64,000 nt of DNA. Source: CAWEQW01 sp963811365 (GTDB taxonomy: Bacteria; Actinomycetota; Actinomycetes; Propionibacteriales; Nocardioidaceae). The position numbers were made by a program, and so were the translations under genes. Under the pieces are notes generated by a model, which was not told the DNA's origin, did no database searches, and saw nothing but the letters and a program-made list of their open reading frames with translations. Location of the stretch: positions 128,290-192,289 of the forward strand of contig CAWEQW010000014.1 of assembly GCA_963811365.1 (NCBI GenBank). Direction: 5' to 3'. Below are positions 18,170 through 27,920 of this stretch, piece by piece. Numbering within the stretch: the first letter of the stretch is position 1; every line of letters begins with the position of its first letter.

Positions 18170-19879
18170 ATGAGCAGGACTGCGGTGCACCTTGACCCCG
18201 AGCAGCGCCGGCAGGCGCTCGACGAGATGGCTCGCGAGCCGCTCGACGTGCTCGTCATCGGCGGCGGCGTCGTGGGAGCCGGGGCGGCGCTCGACGCGGC
18301 CACCCGCGGGCTGCGGGTCGGCCTGGTGGAGGCCCGCGACTATGCCTCCGGCACGTCGAGCCGCTCCAGCAAGCTGATCCATGGCGGGCTGCGCTACCTC
18401 GAGCAGCTCGACTTCGGCCTGGTCCGCGAGGCGCTGCGGGAGCGGTCCCTGATCCTCAACCGGCTGGCCCCGCACCTCGCCCGGCCGGTCCCGTTCCTCT
18501 ACCCGCTCCAGCACCGGATGTGGGAGCGCCTCTACGTCGGCAGCGGCGTGCTGCTCTACGACACGATCGGCGGCCGCAAGGGTGTCCCGCACCACCGGCA
18601 CCTGACGAAGCGGCAGGCGCTCAGGGAGTTCCCGTCGCTGCGCAAGGACGCGCTGGTCGGGGCCATCCAGTACTACGACGGCCAGGTCGACGACGCCCGG
18701 CACACCATGATGCTGTCGCGAACCGCCGCCGAGTACGGCGCGTGGTGCGCCAGCAGCGCCCGGGTGACCGGCTTCCTCCGGGAGGGCGACCGGGTCAGCG
18801 GTGCGAGGGTGACCGACCTGGAGTCCGGCAAGGATGTGGAGATCCGGGCCCGGCAGACGATCAACGCCGCCGGCGTGTGGACCGACGAGATCCAGGAGAT
18901 GGTCGGCGGCCGCGGCCAGATCAACGTCCGGGCCTCCAAGGGCGTGCACATCGTCGTCCCCCGCGACCGGATCCGCTCTCGGACCGGGATCATCAGCCGC
19001 ACCGAGAAGAGCGTGCTGTTCATCATCCCGTGGGGCACGGACTGGATCATCGGCACGACCGACACCGACTGGGCGCTCGACCTCGCGCACCCGGCGGCGA
19101 GCCGGTCGGACGTCGACTACCTCCTGGAGCACGCCAACCGGCTGCTCGCCACCCCGCTCACCCATGAGGACGTGGTCGGGGTCTACGCCGGGCTGCGGCC
19201 GCTGCTCTCCGGTGAGTCCGACGACACCAGCCAGCTCTCCCGCGAGCACGCCGTCGTCTCGCCGGTGGCCGGCCTCGTGATGGTGGCGGGCGGGAAGTAC
19301 ACGACGTACCGGGTGATGGCCAAGGACGCCGTCGACGCGGTCGCGCACGGCTTCACGCGCAAGGTGCCGCGCTGCTGCACCGACACCATCCCGCTCGTCG
19401 GGGCCGAGGGGTACGCCGCCGCGTGGAACCGGCGCGAGCAGCTGGCCGCCGAGTCGGGGCTGCACCTGGCCCGCGTCGAGCACCTCCTGCACCGCTACGG
19501 GTCGCTGGTGACCGAGCTGCTCGCGCTCGTCTCGGAGCGTCCCGAGCTCGCCGAGCCGCTGCCGGACGCCCCGATGTACCTGCGGGTGGAGGCGTACTAC
19601 GCGGCGTGGGCGGAGGGCGCCCTGCACCTCGACGACATCCTCACCCGGCGAACCCGGATCTCGATCGAGGCCGGCGACCGTGGCGTCGCGGCGGCAGAGG
19701 AGGTGGCGGGGCTCGTCGCGCCGGTCCTGGGGTGGGAGGAGGAGCAGACCCGCAACGAGATCGAGCACTACCGTGCCCGGGTAGCCGCCGAGCTCGACTC
19801 CCAGGAGCAGCCCGACGACCGTACGGCGGACGCCGCCCGGCTCGGGGCCGCGGACGTGCGGCTCTCACAGCTGCCCTGA
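18170..19879 (+). CDS. glpD: Aerobic glycerol-3-phosphate dehydrogenase
   Basis: 569-residue membrane-associated FAD enzyme that oxidises glycerol-3-phosphate to dihydroxyacetone phosphate and feeds electrons to quinone. It has the FAD dinucleotide motif DVLVIGGGVVGAGAALDAA, the family block SGTSSRSSKLIHGGLRYLEQ, and MVAGGKYTTYRVMAKD. ATG 18170 follows GAGG shortly after the glpK stop. Last gene of the glp operon, followed by a strong hairpin. Confidence 0.96.
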   Translation: MSRTAVHLDPEQRRQALDEMAREPLDVLVIGGGVVGAGAALDAATRGLRVGLVEARDYASGTSSRSSKLIHGGLRYLEQLDFGLVREALRERSLILNRLAPHLARPVPFLYPLQHRMWERLYVGSGVLLYDTIGGRKGVPHHRHLTKRQALREFPSLRKDALVGAIQYYDGQVDDARHTMMLSRTAAEYGAWCASSARVTGFLREGDRVSGARVTDLESGKDVEIRARQTINAAGVWTDEIQEMVGGRGQINVRASKGVHIVVPRDRIRSRTGIISRTEKSVLFIIPWGTDWIIGTTDTDWALDLAHPAASRSDVDYLLEHANRLLATPLTHEDVVGVYAGLRPLLSGESDDTSQLSREHAVVSPVAGLVMVAGGKYTTYRVMAKDAVDAVAHGFTRKVPRCCTDTIPLVGAEGYAAAWNRREQLAAESGLHLARVEHLLHRYGSLVTELLALVSERPELAEPLPDAPMYLRVEAYYAAWAEGALHLDDILTRRTRISIEAGDRGVAAAEEVAGLVAPVLGWEEEQTRNEIEHYRARVAAELDSQEQPDDRTADAARLGAADVRLSQLP

Positions 19880-19890
19880 CCGCAGGAGCG

Positions 19891-19927
19891 CCCGCCCCGT
19901 CCCCGGCCTGGCCGGGGACGGGGCGGG
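19891..19927. terminator. Strong bidirectional terminator hairpin
   Basis: CCCGCCCCGTCCCCGGCC is followed after one base by its perfect complement (19910-19927), giving an 18-bp stem before loop relaxation. It lies between the convergent glpD and MprF-like genes. No U-tract is needed in high-G+C actinobacteria. Confidence 0.8.
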
Positions 19928-19929
19928 GG

Positions 19930-21658
19930 TCAGGGGCGGGTCAGCGCCCGCAACCGGCTCGGCAGGACCAGGAACGCCTCGGCCCGGAGCGCCGCGATGC
20001 TGATCCGGGGCAGGTCGGCCGACGACGCGAAGCAGACGTACCGGGGCACCCACTCCGGCTGGTACTTCGCGTTGGCCCGGTAGAGCGACTCGATCTGCCA
20101 GAAGCGAGACAGGCTCAGCAGGACCGCGCGCCACGCCCGCAGCACCGGACCGGCGCCGAGCCGCTCCCCGCGGGCGAAGACGCTCCGGAAGACCGCGAAG
20201 TTCAGCGACACCCGGTCGACGCCCAGGTCCGGCGCGGCCGACACGAGGTGGCTGACCATCTGCTCGACGATGCCGTTCGGGCAGGCGCGGTCCCGCCGCA
20301 TCAGGTCGAGGGAGAGGCCGCGTCGCCCCCAGGGCACGAAGTGCAGCAGGCCGCGGAGCTCGCCGGTGCCGTCCCGGGACAGCACGACCACGGCCTGCGC
20401 GTCGTCGGCCGAGCCGAAGCGGCCGAGTGCCATGGAGAAGCCGCGTTCGACCGGCCCGTCGCGCCACTCCTCGGCCTTGGCCCGGAGCAGCTCGCGGGTC
20501 TCGGGGGCGAGGTCGGCCACCCGGTGACAGGTGACGGTGTAGCCGGCGCGGCAGCAGCGGGCGACCGCCTGTCGGACCGCGCGCATGCTCCGGCCCTGGA
20601 GCGGAGAAGTCGCCGACCCGGAGCACGGCCTCGTCCCCGAGCTCGAGGGCGTCCATGCCGAGCCGGTGGTAGGCCTCCGCAGCCCGTTCGCTGGCCGCCA
20701 CGACCGCCGGGACCCAGCCGTAGGCGCGTGCCTCGGCGAGCCAGGCCGAGATGGCCCCCGGCCAGGCCTCGGGGTCACCGAGCGGGTCGCCTGCGGCCAG
20801 TGACGTGGTGCCGACCACCCGGTAGGTGACCGCGGCCTTGCCGCTCGGGGAGAAGATCACCGAACGGTCGTCGCGGAGCGCGAAGTACGACAGGGAGTCG
20901 ATCTCTCCCCACGCGTCCACGAGGCCGGACAGCCTGGTGCGCTCGACGGCGCTCAAGGGGTGCGGGCCGCCGGCCGGCTGCAGGGCGACGAGCAGCGCCA
21001 GCAGGATGACCGCCGCGCCCAGGACGACCAGCGCGACGGCGGCGCGGCCCTGGTGCGACGGGTCGACGAAGCCGACCGGACCTGTGGCGCCGAACAGGCC
21101 GAGGAACGCCTGCTCCGCCCGGGCGACCGGCGAGGTGCCCGGCACCTGACCGGTGCGGTCCACGGTCAGCCAGGCCCATCCGACCAGCGTCGCGACGAGG
21201 GGTCCGACCAGCAGCACCACCGCGAGCCGCCGCACCGAGCGAGGATCCGGCCGGGCGGTGAACTCGGCGCGGGAGGTGGCCAGCAGGAGCAGCAGGACGA
21301 CGGTCAGGGCCGCCTCCTCGACGTCGAGGCCCTTGAGCAGGTGCAGCACCACGGCGAGCGCGCTCAGGGTCGTGGCGAGCAGCCAGGCGCGCCGCTTGCC
21401 GCGGCGCAACCCCCGCGACACCAGGACCAGCATCAGGCCCACCGCGCCCGCACCGGTCGCGGCGGCGGCCGGGAACCCCGCCGGGACGATGTCGTTGACC
21501 AGGTCCGTGCGGGCCCGGATCTCCGGGGAGAGGGCGCTGAGCACGGTGACCGCTCCGACGAGGAAGACGATGCGGGCCAGCCAGCGTGGGGTGCGCAGCG
21601 CGGTCCACAACCCGCCGACCAGGCGGACCGCCCGCGGCTCGGCGCCTGAGCCGGCCAC
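19930..21658 (-). CDS. MprF-like membrane protein with DUF2156 domain (one frameshift)
   Basis: About 575 residues. Five or six membrane helices (about 20-230) are followed by a phosphatidylglycerol lysyltransferase C-terminal (DUF2156, GNAT-like) domain with SYFALRDDRSVIFSP, VGDPLGDPE-like turn AAGDPLGDPEAWP and FVPWGRRGLSLDLMRRD. The frame changes near 20602, where one extra G follows VGDFS; removing it joins to LQGRSMRAVRQAV. The family moves an aminoacyl group from tRNA to membrane lipids; the shortened helix set suggests an LpiA/MprF relative. The start is uncertain: GTG 21658 is used, but a fine AGGGGAGG sits 6 bases before an in-frame ATC at about 21682. Confidence 0.78.
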
Positions 21659-21907
21659 CGGCGACGAGACTGCGGTGTCGATGCCGCACCTCCCCTTCGG
21701 GTCGTGGGTGACCGTGACGGCTGCGTCGGTCCGGCCATGGGGACCACCCGCAGTCCAGGATGGCGGCTCGCCGCCCGGACGGCCACTGACGCGACGAGTC
21801 CTCATCGACTTCTTGGCCAATTCTTCGCCGGCCCCGGGGTGTGGGCGGCTCCAATGGACCCGGGCGAGGCGACTGCCGGCGCCTCTCGCCCCTGCTAGGA
21901 GCCGGTC

Positions 21908-23074
21908 ATGGGCCTTCTCGGCACTCCGCTGTTGCTGGTCCTCGGGTTGCTCACCGTCCTGCTCCCGCTGGCCACCGTTGTGCTGTGGCCCCGGATCCAC
22001 GGACCCCGCGCGCTGCGGCTCACGGCTCATGCGGGCCTCGTCGTCGGATGCCAGCTGGCCGCCGTCCTGCTGGTGGCCGCGACGGCCAACGACTACGGCT
22101 ACTTCTACGGCTCCTGGCGCGACCTTTGGGGCGGGATCAGCCAGAGCATCACGGGCGCACCCTCCGGGAAGGTCTCGGTCCGGACCGTCGCAGGCACCGG
22201 CTTCACCGACCCGTCGCGGACCGGCGGGATCACCGCGGTCCGCGACCGGGCGTTCTCGAACCGGTCCGACCAGGCCGTCCGTGGCCTGCTCGAGTCCGCC
22301 GTGATCCGCGGCCCGATCACCGGCCTGCGCTCCCGCGCGCACATCTACCTTCCTCCGCAGTACTTCCAGAAGCAGTACGCCCACACGTCGTTCCCCGCCG
22401 TCGAGGTGCTGACCGGGTATCCCGGCAGCCCGCAGCAGCTCACCACCCGGCTGCCCTACCAGCGCCTGCTGCTGCGCGACCTGCACCACCACACGGCGCG
22501 GCCGATGGTGCTCGTGATGATGCGCTCGGCCGTCGTGTTCCCGCGCGACACCGAGTGCACCGACGTACCGGGCGGGCCGCAGGTGCAGACGTTCCTCGCC
22601 CAGGACGTGCCGCAGCAGATGGCCCACCACTACCGGGTGATCGCGAACGGCTGGGGCGCCGCGGGCGACTCCACGGGCGGCTACTGCGCGGCGAAGATCA
22701 CCATGATGAACCCGTCGGTCTTCCACGCGGCGGCCTCCCTCTCGGGGTACTTCACCACGTTGCGCGACAACACGACCGGCGACCTGTGGGGCGGCTCGGC
22801 GACGGTACGCAGGCTCAACAACCTCGACTGGCGGCTTCGGCACATGAGCGCTCCGCCCGTCTCGATCCTGGTGACCTCCTCCCGCGACGAGCGCGGGCCG
22901 CTCGGGATCGCGAACTCCCGGCGGTTCATGGCGCTCGCCCGGCCTCCGCTGCGGATCAGCTCGATCATCGAGCCGCACGGCGGGCACGTCTTCACCACCT
23001 GGCTGCCGGAGATCCCGAAGGCCCTGAGCTGGCTCTCGCGCGCGGCTGACCGGCCGACGCCGACCCGGGCCTGA
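21908..23074 (+). CDS. Membrane-anchored or secreted alpha/beta-hydrolase (esterase D/Ag85-like)
   Basis: 388 residues. Two N-terminal hydrophobic segments (about 5-27 and 40-62) are followed by an esterase domain of the antigen-85/esterase D type. The nucleophile elbow is GDSTGGYCAAK, the acidic region VTSSRDERGP and the catalytic His is in EPHGGHVFTTW. Likely acts outside the membrane on lipids or glycan esters. Mycolyl transfer is not implied. The gene runs convergent to the GDSL lipoprotein gene with only 7 bases between stops. Confidence 0.87.
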   Translation: MGLLGTPLLLVLGLLTVLLPLATVVLWPRIHGPRALRLTAHAGLVVGCQLAAVLLVAATANDYGYFYGSWRDLWGGISQSITGAPSGKVSVRTVAGTGFTDPSRTGGITAVRDRAFSNRSDQAVRGLLESAVIRGPITGLRSRAHIYLPPQYFQKQYAHTSFPAVEVLTGYPGSPQQLTTRLPYQRLLLRDLHHHTARPMVLVMMRSAVVFPRDTECTDVPGGPQVQTFLAQDVPQQMAHHYRVIANGWGAAGDSTGGYCAAKITMMNPSVFHAAASLSGYFTTLRDNTTGDLWGGSATVRRLNNLDWRLRHMSAPPVSILVTSSRDERGPLGIANSRRFMALARPPLRISSIIEPHGGHVFTTWLPEIPKALSWLSRAADRPTPTRA

Positions 23075-23083
23075 GGCCGGGTC
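23062..23083. terminator. Short hairpin spanning convergent stops
   Basis: GACCCGG (23062-23068) pairs with CCGGGTC (23077-23083) around an 8-base loop. It overlaps the last codons of both the esterase and the GDSL gene and may end both transcripts. Confidence 0.5.
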
Positions 23084-23954
23084 AGCTCCGCGCCAGGCCC
23101 GGCAGCCCGGCCGCGAGCAGCCGGGCGGCGATCAGGTCCTGACCCCGGGCGTTCGGGTGGTTCCCGTCCGCGCCGAGCAGCCCGGTGGGGTCGCCGCCGG
23201 TGCGCGGGCCCTCGAACGGCGACACGAGGTCGACGTAGGTCGCACCCGCCCTGTCGGCGGCCGCCTTGATGCCGTCGTTGGCCAGGGCGGTCAGCCGGCG
23301 GGTGGCTCGCACGCCGATCCTGGGGTAGTCGCGGCGGGCCACGGCGCCGTCCTCGAAGACGTTCCAGTAGCCGGTGACGAGCACGGCGGTGGGCCGGGTT
23401 CCGCGCAGCCGGTGGATGGTCCGGATGATCTGCTCGACGTTGCGCTCCATGCTCAGCACGGCGTCCTGCACGCAGTCGGTGCGCCGGTCGCCGAGGCACC
23501 GGCCCTCGGTGACGTCGCGGTAGTAGCCGGAGAAGTCGTTGGCGCCGATCGTCAACAGGTCGATGTCGGCTCCCCGGACCGCCGCCGCCTCCCTCGACGA
23601 CCTCGCGCGCAGCGCGGCGAGGAGCCGGCCGCTGTCCTCGCCGCTCCTGCCCAGGTTCTGCGACGTCGTGTGCACCCCGCGCGCGTACGCGAGCTTGCGG
23701 GCGTAGATGCCGGGGAAGGTGCTGCAGTGGCACGGGCCGCCCGACGTGACGGAGTCCCCCAGCGCCACGATGCTCCACGTGCCCGGATGCGGGGACGCGC
23801 GCGGGCTGGGGACGTGCAACGGCGCACCGGCCGAAGCGCCGTGCGCAGCCGCCGAACGGGTGCAGCCCGCCGACGCCAGGAGCGCGGCGAGCACCACCAC
23901 CAGCGTCACCCATCGACGCGGGCGGGTCGTTCCCCCCGTTCCGAGGAACCGCAC
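23082..23954 (-). CDS. SGNH/GDSL-type lipoprotein hydrolase
   Basis: 290 residues from GTG 23954. A lipoprotein signal (WVTLVVVLAALLASAGC) is followed by an SGNH hydrolase domain: block I VALGDSVTSGG (nucleophile Ser), block III TIGANDFSGYY, and block V DGNHPNARGQ with the catalytic Asp-x-x-His. The enzyme is exported and lipid-anchored and should hydrolyse an ester of lipid, glycan or an acetylated polymer. CHCS and RCLGDRRTDC suggest two disulfides. Confidence 0.88.
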   Translation of the reverse strand: MRFLGTGGTTRPRRWVTLVVVLAALLASAGCTRSAAAHGASAGAPLHVPSPRASPHPGTWSIVALGDSVTSGGPCHCSTFPGIYARKLAYARGVHTTSQNLGRSGEDSGRLLAALRARSSREAAAVRGADIDLLTIGANDFSGYYRDVTEGRCLGDRRTDCVQDAVLSMERNVEQIIRTIHRLRGTRPTAVLVTGYWNVFEDGAVARRDYPRIGVRATRRLTALANDGIKAAADRAGATYVDLVSPFEGPRTGGDPTGLLGADGNHPNARGQDLIAARLLAAGLPGLARS

Positions 23955-23978
23955 GCCTCGAGTATGCCGGTCGCCCGG

Positions 23979-24055
23979 TCCACCATGGGATGCAGGGCAA
24001 CCGGTCCTTCCCACGACGAGCACCTCGTGGGAAGGACGGCTCCGTCGTGGGAAGG
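23979..24055. terminator. Conserved-loop hairpin element, copy 2, with competing arm
   Basis: ACCATGGGATGCA, matching the loop of copy 1 (ATGGTATGCA), is followed by a perfect 12-bp hairpin: TCCTTCCCACGA (24005-24016), loop CGAGCACC, and 24025-24036. The right arm TCGTGGGAAGG occurs again at 24045-24055, so the left arm can pair with either copy. It lies between the doxX stop and the GDSL start, both on the minus strand. A terminator is the simplest role; a switch between two pairings is possible. Confidence 0.55.
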
Positions 24056-24080
24056 TGGTGCCAATGGTGAGCAGCGCTGC

Positions 24081-24636
24081 TCAGACCAGGCTCGGGCTGA
24101 CCTCGTCCGCGGACTGCTGCTCGCTCTGGTCGGCCGTCTCCACCGGCGCCGGGGCGTTCCTGCCCAGCCACACGGTGGCGGTCGACGCCGCAGCTCCGGC
24201 GCCGAGCGCGGCCAGCGACCACCGGAGGCCGGCGGCCGGCATGCCCAGCGCGTTGTCCAGAGACACGTCCCCGGGCTTGTCCTCGGCGAGCGCCAGCAGG
24301 CCCGCGATCAGCACGAGGTTGTACTCGTAGCCGCCCTGGGTCACCCACGGTCCGCTCGACCAGTGCACCTTGCGGATCGCGGTGATCATCGTGCCGATCA
24401 GCGCCGAGCTCGCCAGTGGTGTGGCCAGAGCCGAGCACCAGCAGTGCGCCGCCCCCCGCCTCCGCGACACCGGCCGCGACCGCGTTGCGTTTCGGCGGGT
24501 TCAGCTCCAGGGACTTCATCATCCCGGCGGTGCCCTCCAGGCCCGGGCCGCCGAACCACCCCTTGAGCTTCTGCAGGCCGTGCCCGACGAACAGACCGCC
24601 GATCACGGTGCGGGCGACAAGGCGTGGGACGTTCAT
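24081..24636 (-). CDS. DoxX-family membrane protein (one frameshift)
   Basis: About 184 residues after removing one base near 24431. It starts MNVPRLVARTVIGGLFVGHG, then QKLKGWFGGPGLEGT, the DoxX opening, and continues in the next frame with ATPLASSALIGTMITAIRKV and two more helices. AGGAGG precedes the ATG. DoxX-like proteins are linked to redox homeostasis at the membrane in mycobacteria. The C-terminus has an unusual acidic tail, PVETADQSEQQSADEVSPS. Confidence 0.78.
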
Positions 24637-24707
24637 GGGCTCCTCCTGAGAACGGGTCACCCACCCATACCCACTCCGAAGGCTCGACTCACCTCGGCGC
24701 GGCAGGG

Positions 24708-26876
24708 CTACCGGGCCGGGCGGGTGCGGCTCGGGCCGGTCCCGGCGGTGTCGAGCGCTGGTCGCATCCGGTGGTACAGGTACGGAGCAAGACTCTTGGC
24801 GAAGAAGCCAAGGATGTGGTTCCTGTCCCCATACGCCACAGAACCGCCGATCGTGGAGTGACACAGGCTGCGGTCGCAGAAGAAGTGCAGCAGGTCGACC
24901 GGGACGACGGCGGGGTCGCCCGCAGACCGGGCCGCTCCGAGCAAGGGGTCGTGGCCGGCCGCCGAGCGGGCCGACTGGGTGCAGGGATCCTCGCGGGTCA
25001 CCGCCTCGGCGACGCAGGTGGGGATGTCGCCGAGCTGCATCCTCGGCACGTCGCCGATGACCACGACCTTCTTGCCGGCGGCGGTCCACCGCGTCCAGAG
25101 GGTCTTGAAGCCCTGCTCCATCGTGGTCACGGTGGCCCTCCTCCCGAGCCCCCTGATGACGTAGTTGCGGCTGAACGCCGAGGTGACGACCACGTCGAGG
25201 CCGTCGTCCTCGGCCACGCGCCGCGCCACCTCAGCGTTCCACGCTCGACAGCTGGGCACGTACTGCGGGTAGTTCCGCGTGCGGATCGGTGCCGCGTTCG
25301 CCGGGCACGACCCCTTCAGGTACGTCGTGACGTTCCAGCCGTGCTTCACCGCGAGCTCGTCGAGGGCCGGACTCCACTGTCGGGCGTGCGAGTCGCCGAC
25401 CAGAGCGATCTGCAGCCGGGACCGCTCGCGCGGGACTCCGAACTCGCACGTCTCCACCGTCGCAACAACGGGCTCCTGGATGCAGACCGAGCCCCAGTGG
25501 GGTATCGCAGTGGTGTCGTTCTCCACCCGGAGCAGGGCCGAGTCCGAGAAGCGGAGCCGGTGGGGGTGGGGGCATCCGTTCGCGATGGCCCGCGCGGCGA
25601 AGCAGCGACGCCCCGACGCCACCGCGACCTGCAAGTGGCCGGTCAGCCGGTCCAACGGCTGCTGCACCGTCGCCGAGACCAGGCTGCCGAGGAGTACCAC
25701 GGCGGCCATGCCCACCGCCGCCGGCAGGAACGTCCGTAGCCGGGGTCCGCGCGTGAGCCATCGCGAACGGCGAACCGGATCCTCGACCAGCCGGGCGCTC
25801 AGCCAGGCCACGAGCACGGTGGCGGCCAGCAGTGCCACCTTGGCCGCCGGGGTCAGCGGCCGCCCCGTGACGTAGGGAACGAGCACGATCGGCGGCCAGT
25901 GCCACAGGTACAGCGAGTAGGAGATCCCGCCGACCCATAGCGCGGCGGCGTACCCGGAGCCGAGGTACCGGGGGGCACGACCGAGGAACGCGTCGCCGGC
26001 CCAGATCACCGCCACGGTGCCCAGCACCGGAAGCAGCGCGACCCATCCCGGCACGGCGGACTCCTCGTCGAAGAGCCACCACGAGCCCAGCAGCATCGTC
26101 CATCCGGCCACCGCGACGACCCGGCGCCCTCGGATGGGCACGCCTGCGGCGATGCGCGCGGGGACGAGCGCGAGGAGCCCGCCGAGACCGAGCTCCCACA
26201 TCCGGGCGGGAGTCACGAAGTACGCCGCGCTCGGGTTCCGCGCCGTCTCCACGACCGAGTACAGCAGGGACGCGCCTACCACGGCCGCGAAGGCCGCGAC
26301 CACGGTGGGTCGGGGCCGACTCATGCGACGGCCGATTGCGTAGGCGGCGAGGGCCAGCAGCGGCCAGACGAGGTAGAACTGCTCCTCCAGGGACAGGGAC
26401 CAGTAGTGCGTCACCGGCGACGGTGAGCTCGCCGACGCGAAGTAGTCCTGCGCGTCGGCAGCCAACGTCCAGTTCTGGACGTAGAGCGCAGACGCGGTGA
26501 TCTGCCGCATCACGCTGTCCCACTGCGTTGCCGGCACCACCAGTGCCGTGGCCACGGCCGAGACGAGAAGGACGAGGAGGCCGGCCGGGAGGAGCCGGCG
26601 CGCCCGACGCGCCCAGAAGGCGCCGAGATCGACCCGTCCGGATCGGTCGAGCTCGCGCAGCAGATGCGCGCTGATCAGATATCCCGAGATGACGAAGAAG
26701 ATGTCGACCCCGACGTAGCCGCCGGGGAACATCCCCGGCGCGAGGTGGTTGGAGACCACGGCCAGCACCGCAGCAGCGCGCAGCAGCTGGATCTCCGGCC
26801 GAAGCCGCGAGACCGCCCCGGACGACGCCGGCTCCGGTCCGGGCCGCGTTCGTTCGAGCGCGGGGTGCTGGGCCAC
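24708..26876 (-). CDS. OafA/YrhL-type membrane acyltransferase with C-terminal SGNH domain
   Basis: 722 residues. The N-terminal acyltransferase-3 domain (about 25-370) has ten or more helices, the catalytic VSNHLAPGMFPGGYVGVDIF and THYWSLSLEEQFYLVWPLL. The C-terminal extracytoplasmic SGNH domain has block I ALVGDSHARQWSPAL and a late Asp/His region. The enzyme carries acetyl groups across the membrane to O-acetylate a cell-surface glycan. A GTG start at 26876 gives a normal cytoplasmic leader. Four Cys in the SGNH domain may form disulfides. Confidence 0.9.
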   Translation of the reverse strand: MAQHPALERTRPGPEPASSGAVSRLRPEIQLLRAAAVLAVVSNHLAPGMFPGGYVGVDIFFVISGYLISAHLLRELDRSGRVDLGAFWARRARRLLPAGLLVLLVSAVATALVVPATQWDSVMRQITASALYVQNWTLAADAQDYFASASSPSPVTHYWSLSLEEQFYLVWPLLALAAYAIGRRMSRPRPTVVAAFAAVVGASLLYSVVETARNPSAAYFVTPARMWELGLGGLLALVPARIAAGVPIRGRRVVAVAGWTMLLGSWWLFDEESAVPGWVALLPVLGTVAVIWAGDAFLGRAPRYLGSGYAAALWVGGISYSLYLWHWPPIVLVPYVTGRPLTPAAKVALLAATVLVAWLSARLVEDPVRRSRWLTRGPRLRTFLPAAVGMAAVVLLGSLVSATVQQPLDRLTGHLQVAVASGRRCFAARAIANGCPHPHRLRFSDSALLRVENDTTAIPHWGSVCIQEPVVATVETCEFGVPRERSRLQIALVGDSHARQWSPALDELAVKHGWNVTTYLKGSCPANAAPIRTRNYPQYVPSCRAWNAEVARRVAEDDGLDVVVTSAFSRNYVIRGLGRRATVTTMEQGFKTLWTRWTAAGKKVVVIGDVPRMQLGDIPTCVAEAVTREDPCTQSARSAAGHDPLLGAARSAGDPAVVPVDLLHFFCDRSLCHSTIGGSVAYGDRNHILGFFAKSLAPYLYHRMRPALDTAGTGPSRTRPAR

Positions 26877-27039
26877 GGAGAGCAAGGCTAGACGCTGAGA
26901 CCTCCGGCACGGGCAACCGGTGGGACGCGGGCGCGCCCGGTCGCGAGCTGCACGGCGCTCCTCAAGGCGCCCGGCTCCGAGGCCGTGGTCCTCCTGCGAG
27001 CCGGTGCGGCCGGAACCGGCTCGCCGCCGGCACCGGGGG

Positions 27040-27789
27040 CTAGGCTCCCGAGCACGCGTTCCAGTGCGGACCCACGAACTCCGGGAACCGGGCGCCGAGG
27101 TCGGCGGCCGGGACGGCCGCGGTGGTGCGCTGCGGTGCGGTGAACCCCACGCCGCCGCTCCGCAGCCGGTAGGTGCGGCGGGTGACCTCGAAGCGCTTCC
27201 CGTCGCGGCTCTGCACCGCCTGCGACAGGACCAGCCGACCGGACGCCGTGCAGCCGGCGCCGCGCGGGTAGACGACTCCGCCGCCCTCGACGAGGAAGGA
27301 GCCGTCGGGCTGGTCCGGCACGCGCACCGCTCGCAGCCGCCCGGCGGAGACGGTGAACAGCTGCGCCAGCTCGGCGTCGACCGCGCCACCGGTGTCCACC
27401 ACGATGTCGGCCCCCGGCCGCGAGCCGAGGTGGGGAAGGCCGACGACGCGCGCGTGGATGCCCTTGATCGGTACGGCGGCGGGGACGAGGTGCCGGGCCT
27501 GCACGCCGCCGCCCTTCACCCGCACGGCGACGAACCCGCGACACGGCTTGGCTGCGCTCGGGTCCGAGGCGGCAGCGACGACGTCGCGCCTGCCGTCACC
27601 CGTCACGTCCACGCGGATGTGTGAGCTCTTCAGGGCCCGGCGTACCACGGCCTGGGCGTGCGGGCAGCCGGCGACTGTCACCGACTGGACACTCGACCGG
27701 ACTCCCGACTGGGCCACCGGCTGCGCGCAGCCGGCCGTCGTGACCAGCCCGGCCACGACGGCCCCGAACAGCCAGATCCCGTGACGCAC
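27040..27789 (-). CDS. Lipoprotein of unknown function
   Basis: 249 residues. GTG 27789 has GGGGAGG five bases upstream and gives the signal VRHGIWLFGAVVAGLVTTAGC with lipobox TTAGC. The mature part contains VDVTGDGRRDVVAAASDP, like a single FG-GAP/EF-hand-type calcium loop, and ADIVVDTGG later, so it may be a small beta-rich calcium-binding surface protein. No enzyme motif. The 163 bases between it and the acyltransferase show no feature. Confidence 0.75.
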   Translation of the reverse strand: MRHGIWLFGAVVAGLVTTAGCAQPVAQSGVRSSVQSVTVAGCPHAQAVVRRALKSSHIRVDVTGDGRRDVVAAASDPSAAKPCRGFVAVRVKGGGVQARHLVPAAVPIKGIHARVVGLPHLGSRPGADIVVDTGGAVDAELAQLFTVSAGRLRAVRVPDQPDGSFLVEGGGVVYPRGAGCTASGRLVLSQAVQSRDGKRFEVTRRTYRLRSGGVGFTAPQRTTAAVPAADLGARFPEFVGPHWNACSGA

Positions 27790-27920
27790 CCGCGCCTCCC
27801 CGTGACCGCGGTCGACCAACGCTCGACCTACCACCATGGTCACACCTGCACGCCCGGTTGGACGACGGTTCAGGGCCGATTCTCAGCAGTGTCTTCGGAT
27901 ATCCGCCCGGCCGACTCGGC

